The notes under the pieces were generated by a model, which was given only the letters and a program-made list of their open reading frames with translations, made no database searches and was not told where the DNA came from. Position numbers and translations under genes: made by a program. Source: an uncultured Bacteroidota bacterium (GTDB taxonomy: Bacteria > Bacteroidota > Bacteroidia > Bacteroidales > FEN-979). Taken from it: a DNA stretch of 35,957 nucleotides. The DNA is taken from assembly GCA_937862805.1 (NCBI GenBank), contig CALMDO010000052.1:1-35957 (forward strand), read 5' to 3'. Shown here piece after piece: positions 26,001 through 33,590 of the stretch. The stretch's first letter is position 1. Each line of letters begins with the position of its first letter.

Positions 26001-27294
26001 CATCAAAACCGATCAACAGGTCATAATACATCAAGTTGAATACACCATCCATCCCATTCAGATTCACTGGTGAATAGATCACCGTCACTTTATCCTGGGG
26101 GTTGTTGCTCAAACCATTGGTCCTGATGCGTTTTAATATCAAATCATTTTCCGGCTCAGCTAACGTGTGGGTCAGGCAATCATCTGAGTAAAACGGCACC
26201 GCATCCGGATGTTCCAGCCTGTCGACAAGATCCTTCCTGGGCCCGGTTTGTGCCGTAGGAAAAGCAATCAATGCGATAATTTTTTGTTGCAGTTTTGGAT
26301 GCTTGTTCAACAAACCCAATGAATCAATGAACAAATCAACTCCTTTGTTGTGAAATTCATACCGCCCACTGTTGAACAGCATGATACAGTCGTCTGTCAA
26401 CGTTTCCCCGGTCAATGCGCGGGTTACTGCAAGAACTTTTTCCCTCGCTTTGATCCGTTTCTGGTTGTACTCTTCTTTGACCGGGACAAAGGAGTTGTCG
26501 AACCCGTCGGGGGTAAGCAAATCGACCTCCTTGTCGAGAAATTTTTCACATTCGTTAGCGATCAACTGGCTGACCGTGGTAAAACAATCGGCTTCATGGG
26601 CTGTCAGCTTTTCAAGCGAGTACTTTGCCATTACATTAAATTGTTTCGCAATGGCTTCGGCATGATAATTTTCAAAATTTTTGTACAAGGGCAGACCGCT
26701 TCCCGCAATGCAACGGCCAATCACTGTTCCGTGAGTAGTAAAGACTGTCCCAATCTGCGGAACCCGCTCTTTGAGGTACAAAACGCCTGTCCCTGTCAGC
26801 CATTCATGAAAGTGGGTAATGATTTTATCGAAATGGGAGAGGTGAAAATTGTAGAAGCTCTCAATGGTCTTTCCAACAGCATAACCGAAAAGCACTGGTT
26901 CGACATAATTCCAGTCGCCGCTGATTGAATCCAGTTTATATCGTTCCCAGAAATGGGCTAAAATTTTGTCTTTATCGGAAAAATAGGGAGTGAAATCGAT
27001 CAGTACAACGACCGGACGGCCGGGGATGTTCCAGCGACCCAATTTGATCCTGAGTCCTTCACTTTCCGCTTTTTCCCTCCATCCTTTATAGAGGAACCGG
27101 TCCTCAATGAATTCCGGGTTTTGGTGTGTCTCCTTCCATACATCAGGACCAAAAAGGATATAGTTGTCCTTGTATTCTTCTGCTAACAAATGTGCTTTGG
27201 TTGAAATAACGGTATGTATCCCTCCTACTTTATTGCAAATTTCCCAGCTTGTTTCGAACAGATAATCTGAAATCAGCATTGGCCTTTCTTTCAT
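23047..27294 (-). CDS. Fused glycogen synthase (GT3) - alpha-glucan phosphorylase (GT35)
   Basis: A single open frame of 1415 residues joining two opposed enzymes. Residues 1 to about 555 match eukaryotic-type glycogen synthase (GT3, UDP-glucose using by family): start FETSWEICNKVGGIHTVISTKA, and the catalytic SYYEPWGYAALES motif with Glu440 and Glu448, followed by TTNLSGFG. From about 581 (IPENLASLERLAKNLWWSWN) it is the short-type alpha-glucan phosphorylase with its DUF3417 N-terminal region and PLP lysine in ASGTSGEKAVMNG (about Lys1170). A beta-sandwich tail covers about 1300-1415. The linker (about 555-580) is short. Both active sites look intact. No frameshift or stop is needed. Fourth of five consecutive glucan genes. 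Confidence 0.94.
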   Translation of the reverse strand: MKERPMLISDYLFETSWEICNKVGGIHTVISTKAHLLAEEYKDNYILFGPDVWKETHQNPEFIEDRFLYKGWREKAESEGLRIKLGRWNIPGRPVVVLIDFTPYFSDKDKILAHFWERYKLDSISGDWNYVEPVLFGYAVGKTIESFYNFHLSHFDKIITHFHEWLTGTGVLYLKERVPQIGTVFTTHGTVIGRCIAGSGLPLYKNFENYHAEAIAKQFNVMAKYSLEKLTAHEADCFTTVSQLIANECEKFLDKEVDLLTPDGFDNSFVPVKEEYNQKRIKAREKVLAVTRALTGETLTDDCIMLFNSGRYEFHNKGVDLFIDSLGLLNKHPKLQQKIIALIAFPTAQTGPRKDLVDRLEHPDAVPFYSDDCLTHTLAEPENDLILKRIRTNGLSNNPQDKVTVIYSPVNLNGMDGVFNLMYYDLLIGFDGSVFPSYYEPWGYAALESLAFHIPTITTNLSGFGQWVRSLFPSLKDCTTILDRNDDNEKEVVEEIVRAIINCSAKAEKEIIKARIKAYEISRSVLWDNLISHYREAYSNTLEISESRAELYAGKQPQAQTLSLKTTVPLKPEWKKVLIQQTIPENLASLERLAKNLWWSWNYEGSELFEMINKQRWYEFKFNPIALLESLSYKELQNLSNNEKFVGKLNKVTSKFDSYMACAAEKPREMIAYFSMEYGLHDTIKIFSGGLGMLAGDYLKEASDSNVNIVGIGLLYRYGYFKQSLSLSGDQIASFTPQKFTHLPLVPIRDDQGNMLKVTLALPGRNLVAKIWRCDVGRIPLFLMDTDIEENEENDRKITHQLYGGDLENRLCQELLLGLGGIRMLDLLDIKPDLYHSNEGHSAFISLERLRKLIQNEKLTFPQAMEVVRSSTLFTTHTPVPAGHDTFPEDLLRRYLSHYPDHLTLKWNQFMNLGRMIDDNAAELFSMSVLAAKLSQEINGVSKIHGKVTRDMFRDLYPGYYPKELHIGYVTNGVHFPTWTAKSWQQLYLKEFGEGFLEDQSNPTYWKKIHQVDDELIWRTKLRQKTQMAEYLLQRLYSDMTLRHDNPKLIFKIRENAQPKALTIGFARRFATYKRAHLLFSNLDRLSRIINNKEKPVQFVFAGKAHPHDKAGQDLIKRIFEISRMPEYLGKILFVENYDMELAKYLIKGVDIWLNTPTRPLEASGTSGEKAVMNGVINFSVLDGWWAEGYRPNAGWAIQEESTYDNPVFQDDLDAETIYTLLEEQIIPLFYHVDAQNIPVKWVSYIKNTISEIAPHFTMKRQLDDYYRQYYQPMFKRTRVMTGKNYEMARHIASWKRKMIRGWDRIEVLSVKGPDSNQNPLSLGESFKAEVVLNLNELAATDIGIEVLFGKKVNDEVKEPDFIEEMTLNRNEQNIASFVCDIPINQAGVYDFVFRLFPKSPLLPHRQDFTLIRWI

Positions 27295-27363
27295 TGAATG
27301 AGGATTATATTGTTATTTTGTTATAGTAATGACATGCTTACTGGTTGGCAGCAGGGGCTCTGG

Positions 27364-28767
27364 TCATTCTTTCTTTGTCGATTTTGTGGAACGTTTGGGT
27401 TGAGTCGAAGGTTTATCTTTTCCTTTTGCTTTTTTTCCGGTGGCAGTTTTTGTTTTGGTCGTGACCTTATTCGCCACTTTCTTTATGGTTTTTGGTCTGA
27501 TTGTTTTCTTTGTTTTTGAGGGCACAGATTTTGGTTTTTCTACTTTTTCCCGGAAAGGAAGTGCTTCACTTGCTTTCAATTCGAGATGGTCATCGACTCT
27601 GATCATAAAATCAGAAAGCACGTTCATGTAGTTGATAAACGCTTCATAAGGAGAGCCATAAGGATTGAAATACTGATGAACTTCACCTGCAGAGAACCAT
27701 TTGGTGCACATGTAGTAAAAATGGTTGCTCGTTTGGAGGTAAAGCCAGTCACGTTGCAGGTCAGGATCAGTGCAGTTTTTCATTTTTGCGCCGTAGGAAT
27801 AGAGTTTTGCAAAGGCTTCATCCTGCAGTTCATTACCCAGCCAGGCGGTAAGATCCCTTTCTTCATCGGCCCAGGAGATGGGGTGGAGTACGGTAATGGC
27901 AGATACCGGCTGCAGTTCCTTATAAAGGTTATCCGGTGTACTGAAGGTAAAGTTGGATTTTGAAAGAACGGTGGAAGGCAAATGACGGAAAAAATCGAAG
28001 ATTCCTGTCTCTTTCCATTGATGTTCACCGATGGTCTCGTAATCGAGGAAAAGGTTGACCACCTCCTCTTTTTTATCAATGGTATTGAGCCAGCGGACAA
28101 ACTTTTCGGTGGTTAGCGGCCATTCTGACCAATCCTGGTTGGAGAAGCGGAAGGTCAGGTCGTCGCTGAGCCTGAAATTTCTCAATAATACCTTCAGTTT
28201 GGGGTTGATGTTATTGCAGTACATGTAGTTTGGGCTCTTCCATCCCATGATATGCCTTGCACCTTCCGTCAGCATGGTATGAAATCCCATGTCCGCTACC
28301 ATCTCCCCTATCTTGTCAGAATAGATCAATTCAGTATTTCTGAAAGTAACTGGTTTTTGTCCGAAAAGTTCTTCGATTTTATCGCTGTGAAGCGCTACCT
28401 GTCTGACGAATTCTTCGCTATTCTTCAGGCACGACAGGGAATGAGCGTAGGTCTCGGCAATAAATTCTACCTGTCCTGTGGCTGCTAAATCCTGAAAACT
28501 CCTGATTACTTCCGGAACGTGGATTTGAAGTTGTTCCAGTGCCATTCCTGAGATGGAATAGCTCACTTTGAAAGCGTTTCCAAACTCTCTGATCAGGTCA
28601 AGCATCATTTTGTTGGCCGGCAAATAACATTTTTCGGCCACTCTTTTAATAATATGACGATTCTGGTAGTCATCATAATAGTGATGGTCTTCTCCGATGT
28701 TGAAAAACCGGTAAGTTCTCAACCTGAACGGCTGATGGACTTGAAAATATAGACATATCGATCTCAT
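27364..28767 (-). CDS. Glycoside hydrolase family 57 protein (alpha-amylase-like) with basic Lys/Thr tail
   Basis: 467-residue GH57 retaining enzyme acting on alpha-1,4-glucans (amylase, glucanotransferase or branching types exist). Conserved regions: CLYFQVHQPFRLR at the start, nucleophile Glu146 in FRNTELIYSD, acid/base Asp242 in LDYETIGEH. The catalytic barrel ends near residue 400; the last 60 or so residues are a low-complexity Lys/Thr/Pro tail ending STKSTKKE. No signal peptide, so cytoplasmic. I use the ATG at 28767, four bases after the GT4 stop; the frame reaches a TTG at 28803 inside the GT4 gene, but homology starts at MRSICLYF. Role with the fused synthase/phosphorylase: trimming, transfer or branching of glycogen chains. 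Confidence 0.92.
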   Translation of the reverse strand: MRSICLYFQVHQPFRLRTYRFFNIGEDHHYYDDYQNRHIIKRVAEKCYLPANKMMLDLIREFGNAFKVSYSISGMALEQLQIHVPEVIRSFQDLAATGQVEFIAETYAHSLSCLKNSEEFVRQVALHSDKIEELFGQKPVTFRNTELIYSDKIGEMVADMGFHTMLTEGARHIMGWKSPNYMYCNNINPKLKVLLRNFRLSDDLTFRFSNQDWSEWPLTTEKFVRWLNTIDKKEEVVNLFLDYETIGEHQWKETGIFDFFRHLPSTVLSKSNFTFSTPDNLYKELQPVSAITVLHPISWADEERDLTAWLGNELQDEAFAKLYSYGAKMKNCTDPDLQRDWLYLQTSNHFYYMCTKWFSAGEVHQYFNPYGSPYEAFINYMNVLSDFMIRVDDHLELKASEALPFREKVEKPKSVPSKTKKTIRPKTIKKVANKVTTKTKTATGKKAKGKDKPSTQPKRSTKSTKKE

Positions 28768-28771
28768 ATGA

Positions 28772-30058
28772 TCATTTATATACAGCTTTGTTATACACTT
28801 CAATTACATTCAGGGCAGCATTTTCCCATTTCAGGTTATCGACTTCTGCTTTCCCGTATCGAACGAACATACTGCGCAGGGCATCGTAGTGGAGAATACC
28901 GTAAATTGCGTCAGCCAATGCATCGATGTCCCAAAAATCGACTTTAAGGGCATGTTTCAGCACTTCGGCAACCCCCGATTGTTTGGAGATCACCACCGGC
29001 ACATTGGAGCGCATGGCTTCAAGAGGCGAGATTCCGAAAGGCTCAGAGACCGATGGCATCACATACACGTCGCTCATGGCGAACATGGTATCGACTTCCT
29101 GGCCTGCCAGGAATCCTGTGAAATGGAATTTGGTAGAGATTTTTAGTTGGGCTACACGGCGGATCATCCGGTTTAGCAGATCGCCCGAACCGGCCATTAC
29201 GAACCGTACATTGGGATCCCGTTGCAACACTTTGTAAGCAGCTTCTACAAAGTAATCGGGACCTTTCTGATAGGTCACCCTCCCAAGGAAAGTGACGATT
29301 TTTTCCCTGACATGTTTTTGGACTCCTTCCATTCCCGGACGATCGACCGGTTCAACGGCGTTGTGTACCGTAATGACTTTTTCCGGGTCGATACCATACC
29401 GCTCGATTACAATTTGGCGGGTCAGGTTGCTTACGGTAATAACCAGGTCAGCTTCCGTCATACCTCTCCGCTCTATATCATAAACCGGTTGGTTTACGTG
29501 TTCTCCCGAACGATCAAATTCTGTGGCATGAACATGAATTACAAGCGGTTTACCGGTAATCTCTTTGGCAGCTATACCTGCAGGATAGGTCAGCCAATCG
29601 TGAGCATGGATCACATCAAAACTGTTGTTCTGAGCAATGGACGAGGCGACCAGTGCATACCTTGACACCTCTTCCATAAGGTTGGGCCCGTATTTACCCG
29701 AAAAGGTGAAATGCCTGGAAAAAACACTCCTTTTAACCTCTTCCCCGGTCTTTATATCGGAAACATTCAGCTTTTCAAACTCCTCCGGATCCAGGTAAGG
29801 CACCAGGTTGGAACCAATTTCCAGATACTTTATTTTCTCCCAGAACTCCTGGCTCTCTTTCTGATGAAAGTCAAGCGTTACTTCACTGGCATTGACCAGG
29901 CGAAAACCCTCTTTGGTTTCATCACCAAAAGCTTTCGGGACGACAAAGATCACCTCGGTACCATGTTTCACAAGTCCTTTGGTTAACCCGAAACAGGCCG
30001 TACCCAAACCACCGGTGATGTGGGGAGGAAATTCCCAGCCAAACATTAATACACGCAT
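28772..30058 (-). CDS. GT4 family glycosyltransferase (glycogen cluster)
   Basis: 428-residue GT-B glycosyltransferase of family GT4. N-terminal acceptor domain begins MRVLMFGWEFPPHITGGLGTA; the nucleotide-sugar domain has FLGRVTYQKGPDYFVEA and the E-x7-E motif SEPFGISPLEAM, with VIHAHDWLTYPAG typical of glycogen/starch synthase relatives. It follows the debranching gene by 33 bases and precedes GH57 by four, so it is part of the glucan operon. Donor and acceptor not assignable: it could extend alpha-glucans or prime them. No signal peptide; soluble. ATG start. Confidence 0.9.
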   Translation of the reverse strand: MRVLMFGWEFPPHITGGLGTACFGLTKGLVKHGTEVIFVVPKAFGDETKEGFRLVNASEVTLDFHQKESQEFWEKIKYLEIGSNLVPYLDPEEFEKLNVSDIKTGEEVKRSVFSRHFTFSGKYGPNLMEEVSRYALVASSIAQNNSFDVIHAHDWLTYPAGIAAKEITGKPLVIHVHATEFDRSGEHVNQPVYDIERRGMTEADLVITVSNLTRQIVIERYGIDPEKVITVHNAVEPVDRPGMEGVQKHVREKIVTFLGRVTYQKGPDYFVEAAYKVLQRDPNVRFVMAGSGDLLNRMIRRVAQLKISTKFHFTGFLAGQEVDTMFAMSDVYVMPSVSEPFGISPLEAMRSNVPVVISKQSGVAEVLKHALKVDFWDIDALADAIYGILHYDALRSMFVRYGKAEVDNLKWENAALNVIEVYNKAVYK

Positions 30059-30091
30059 ATAGTTCGATGATTGACGATTTACAATATAATT

Positions 30092-32038
30092 TTACTTTTG
30101 GTATTGTTCTATCAGATAAGTCATTCGTAGCAATTCTGCCACCGAAGTGGCGTACGAGATAGCGCCCCGCGGTGTGTGTGGAGGATCTCCATCGTAAATT
30201 TCGGAGATCGATCCGATACCATGTTCCGTCATCACTGCTTCAAAGCCCTGGAAAATCCCTTTAATGATCGACAAGCCGCTTCTCCCATGGATTTTCAGGT
30301 ATCCTTCCGTAAAATGACCTAAAAGCCATGGCCGTACGGTCCCCTGGTGGTAGGCGCTCTCTCTTTCAGTGTTATTCCCGAAATAGGATCCTTTGTAAAC
30401 AGGGCTTTTGGGTGTGAGTGTGCGAAGGCCCCGGGTAGTCAGTAACTCTTGTTTGGTACGGCTGAGGATATCTTTCCTTATCTCCTCGCTTACCGGACTG
30501 TAAGGCAACGATGCAACGAAGATCATGTTAGGCCGTACGGCCCAATCTTTATAGGTTCCATATACATGGTCAGCCATATAACGTTTGGTCGGATTCCAAA
30601 AGGTTTCGAGGAACGAGGCAGGGATTTTCTCAACCAGTGGTTCCCAATCATTGATAAACTGCTGATCGTTTGCCAAATGTGCCATTTCAATGCTAAAACA
30701 GATCGCATTATACCAGAGGGCATTGATTTCAACACATTTACCCATTCTGGGTGTTACCGGTTTCCCATCAACATACGCATCCATCCAGGTCAGCGCCATG
30801 CCGGGGACCCCGGCCGAAATCAGTCCGTCGGGTTCCATGGAAATACCAAAATCGGTACCATCCCGGTATGCTTCAAGGATCAATCTCATCGTTTTTCCAT
30901 AAAGAGGCCATATTCCGCCGCGGGTACCCGTAAATTCAGCATATTGCTGCAAGGCCCAGAAAAACCATAAAGGAGTATCTACGGCGTTGTATGTGGCCGA
31001 ATTTCCTTTGCCGGTGTTGGGAAAGAAAGGCCCTCTCATCTCCGAGATCATGGTATCGATCACCGCTTTACAGGTCTTATAATCCCCATGGATCAGTGTC
31101 AGTCCGGGTAAAGCCACGAAAGTGTTCCGGCCGATCCTGCCAAACCAGGGAAAACCGGCCAGGATATCGACTTTTTTTCCGCTTTTCACAATGAACTGCA
31201 TCGCAGAATTGATCAGGCAAGCCTTGAAATCGTTCCGGGGAAGCCTCGTCCGAAGCTCCGTGTCAAAGAGCCGCTTGATTTTTAAAGGGTTCAGTTCAGC
31301 AGTGCCCAGCGAAAGATAAATACTCTCCCCCTTGGCAAGTGCAAACTCGAAAAATCCGGGGACATAAAGATCTTCTCTGCACTCGTAGCCCCGGTTCATC
31401 TCCTCCTGGTATTCGATGTTATAATACCAATCGGGGACATGGGTGTATTCATCCGGTTTGGAAAACTGGATGAACAGCTCCGTATAACCATGGTACATCC
31501 TTAACTTGATTCCGTTAGGGATCTTCTCGTACTTTTTATCAGCAAATATGTTCTCTTTACTCAGTGAATGGATATTGCGGAAAGCCAGAAAAGGCCGGAT
31601 ACGGATTTGCGTCGGGGAGTGAGCATCTACCAGCGTGTAACGGATGATCATCCGATCTTCACTGTTAATGAAAGCAAGTTCCTTCGTAAGGATCACCCCC
31701 CCTACCCGGTACGTCAGTTTGGGTAAAGGTTCAGAAACAAAATCACGAATGTATTTGTGCCCCTTTGGATTGTAAACATTGTTCGGATACCGGTGAATGC
31801 CAAGGTTGAACTCTGATTCCATCTGGATGATGGTTTCATCGATCGCTGATACGAGTACATGATTTTCATGGTCCACTCCCGGTTGGGGGGTAATCAGCAT
31901 GCCATGGTACTTTCGGGTATTGCAGTTGATAATTGTCGAATTGGCGTAGGCTCCGGAACTGTTCGAACGGAGCAGCTCCCGGCTCAACGAATACTCCAGG
32001 TTGATCAGTTGGGTCTTATCAAAATTGATGTAACTCAT
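30092..32038 (-). CDS. Glycogen debranching enzyme (amylo-alpha-1,6-glucosidase, GH133 type)
   Basis: 648-residue enzyme that hydrolyses alpha-1,6 branch stubs. N-terminal bacterial GDE domain (1 to about 260; starts LEYSLSRELLRSNSSGAYAN, CNTRKYHGML), then an (alpha/alpha)6 GH133 domain with FPWFGRIGRNTF, LTWMDAYVDGKPVTPRMGK, EINALWYNAI and YHQGTVRPWLLGHFTEGYLK. The Asp in TWMDA and the C-terminal QGTVWPW-like segment (here QGTVRPW) are the usual catalytic region. First gene of the leftward glucan run; candidate -7 boxes lie just upstream. No signal peptide. ATG start. Confidence 0.94.
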   Translation of the reverse strand: MSYINFDKTQLINLEYSLSRELLRSNSSGAYANSTIINCNTRKYHGMLITPQPGVDHENHVLVSAIDETIIQMESEFNLGIHRYPNNVYNPKGHKYIRDFVSEPLPKLTYRVGGVILTKELAFINSEDRMIIRYTLVDAHSPTQIRIRPFLAFRNIHSLSKENIFADKKYEKIPNGIKLRMYHGYTELFIQFSKPDEYTHVPDWYYNIEYQEEMNRGYECREDLYVPGFFEFALAKGESIYLSLGTAELNPLKIKRLFDTELRTRLPRNDFKACLINSAMQFIVKSGKKVDILAGFPWFGRIGRNTFVALPGLTLIHGDYKTCKAVIDTMISEMRGPFFPNTGKGNSATYNAVDTPLWFFWALQQYAEFTGTRGGIWPLYGKTMRLILEAYRDGTDFGISMEPDGLISAGVPGMALTWMDAYVDGKPVTPRMGKCVEINALWYNAICFSIEMAHLANDQQFINDWEPLVEKIPASFLETFWNPTKRYMADHVYGTYKDWAVRPNMIFVASLPYSPVSEEIRKDILSRTKQELLTTRGLRTLTPKSPVYKGSYFGNNTERESAYHQGTVRPWLLGHFTEGYLKIHGRSGLSIIKGIFQGFEAVMTEHGIGSISEIYDGDPPHTPRGAISYATSVAELLRMTYLIEQYQK

Positions 32039-32064
32039 TGCTTTTGATTTTCATCAGGAAAGTT

Positions 32065-32095
32065 CAAATATAATCTAAACAACGGTGCAAAATTA
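32065..32095 (-). promoter_or_regulatory. Candidate -7 boxes for the glycogen operon
   Basis: Two exact TAnnTTTG matches on the minus strand, TATATTTG (32072-32065) and TAATTTTG (32095-32088), 26 and 49 bases ahead of the debranching ATG. Neither has a TTTG at 19-21 bases upstream, so either could be the active one. A T-rich region lies further upstream. Confidence 0.4.
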
Positions 32096-32167
32096 CAATA
32101 TTATTGGTTTTTTCCGTTAGCCTTATATCTGGCCAATTTTCTTTACCTTTAAAACCAAAAACAGCGC

Positions 32168-33580
32168 ATGCAAAGGCGTTTTTCAATCCACCACCTGATT
32201 CTGTTTGCAGCCCTGCTGCCCGCTTTCCTCTCCTGTTCAAAAAAAGACATGGTTGATGACAGTCCTGACATTCGCCTCGCGTTTTCAACCGATACCGTAT
32301 TCTTTGACACCGTTTTTCCAACGGTCGGATCGATAACCAAGAGTTTGGTTCTATACAATACAAACAAGAATAAGCTACAGATTTCCAACATCCGGCTCAT
32401 GGGAGGTGAAGGCTCCTGCTATCGTATCAATGTGGATGGAACACCGGGTGTTTATTTTACAGATGTAACCATTCCCGCAGACGACAGCATATATCTTTTT
32501 GTAAGGGTTACTCTTAACCCAAATGACCAAACTTTACCCTATATTGTTAACGATTCTCTTGAATTCCAAATCAACGGGAACATCCAGCGGGTCCAGTTGG
32601 TGAGCTGGGGACAAAATGCTTTCTTCTACCGGCAAGCCAACCTTCAGGGCAATGTGATCTGGGATAGTCTTAAAGCACATGTCATCTACGGATCCCTGCG
32701 CATCGATACCAATGCCAGCCTCACCATCCTTCCCGGAACCAAGGTCTATTTCCACAAAAACGCTTATCTCGCTGCATCGCAGGGTTCCTCCCTCAGGATC
32801 ATGGGAACCCTTGATCATCCGGTACGTTTCCAGGGCGACCGGCTCGATCCATTTTACCGTGATTTGCCCGGACAATGGAACGGGCTCTTCCTGGAAGCCG
32901 GAAGCAGCAACCACGAGATCAATTACGCCATCATTAAAAACGGAATTTACGGCATTGCCATTGATGAGCCCCGGGGCGCCGCCGAACCGATGCTGACGTT
33001 AGACAACACGATCATTCAAAACATGACCGGCAGCGGGATCTTCGCTTACGGTACTACCGTCCGCTCAACCAATTGCGTGATCGGCAACTGCGGCCGTGCA
33101 GCGCTGGAAGTAGAATATGGCGGGAGTTACGATTTCCGGCAACTCACCATTGGAAACTTCTGGAGCAGCTCCGTACGACTCTCTCCTTCGGTTTACCTGA
33201 GTAATTACAGTTATGACACTACCGGTCAGAAAATCGTGAATCCTCTGAACAGCGCCTACTTCGGAAATCTCATTCTTTACGGTTCCAACGCCTCAGAGAT
33301 GGTCCTCGATTCCGTCGCAGGGACGGCTTTCCATTGCTTCTTTGATCATTCCCTGTTGAAGACCACCCTGAACACCGCTGATCCGGCAAGATACCAGCAA
33401 TGCCTGATCAACCAGGATCCCCGGTTCATCAACGGCCCGGCGATGGATTACCGGATCGACAGCCTTTCACCGGCTATTCAAAAAGGAATTCCCTTAGGAA
33501 TTTTATTTGATATTCAGGGAGTTGAAAGGGGTGCTACCCCCGACTTGGGAGCGTACCAATACAAACCAAGGACAGAATGA
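32168..33580 (+). CDS. Right-handed beta-helix lipoprotein, function unknown
   Basis: 470 residues. Signal peptide with a lipobox ending FLSC (Cys23), followed by SKKDMVDD; SPase II processing is expected, with surface exposure possible but not shown by a clear acidic export tag. After an N-terminal beta domain, residues about 160-350 form repeats of the parallel beta-helix kind (SLRIDTNASLTILPGTKVYFHKNAYL, GIYGIAIDEP, NTIIQNMTGSGIFAYG), as in carbohydrate- or wall-binding proteins. The C-terminus ends DIQGVERGATPDLGAYQY, a choice-of-anchor-like ending common to right-handed beta-helix proteins. No catalytic residue is recognised. Stop lies 10 bases from that of sucD. ATG start, near-consensus TACCTTTA upstream at 32144. 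Confidence 0.82.
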   Translation: MQRRFSIHHLILFAALLPAFLSCSKKDMVDDSPDIRLAFSTDTVFFDTVFPTVGSITKSLVLYNTNKNKLQISNIRLMGGEGSCYRINVDGTPGVYFTDVTIPADDSIYLFVRVTLNPNDQTLPYIVNDSLEFQINGNIQRVQLVSWGQNAFFYRQANLQGNVIWDSLKAHVIYGSLRIDTNASLTILPGTKVYFHKNAYLAASQGSSLRIMGTLDHPVRFQGDRLDPFYRDLPGQWNGLFLEAGSSNHEINYAIIKNGIYGIAIDEPRGAAEPMLTLDNTIIQNMTGSGIFAYGTTVRSTNCVIGNCGRAALEVEYGGSYDFRQLTIGNFWSSSVRLSPSVYLSNYSYDTTGQKIVNPLNSAYFGNLILYGSNASEMVLDSVAGTAFHCFFDHSLLKTTLNTADPARYQQCLINQDPRFINGPAMDYRIDSLSPAIQKGIPLGILFDIQGVERGATPDLGAYQYKPRTE

Positions 33581-33590
33581 TCAAAAAGGG

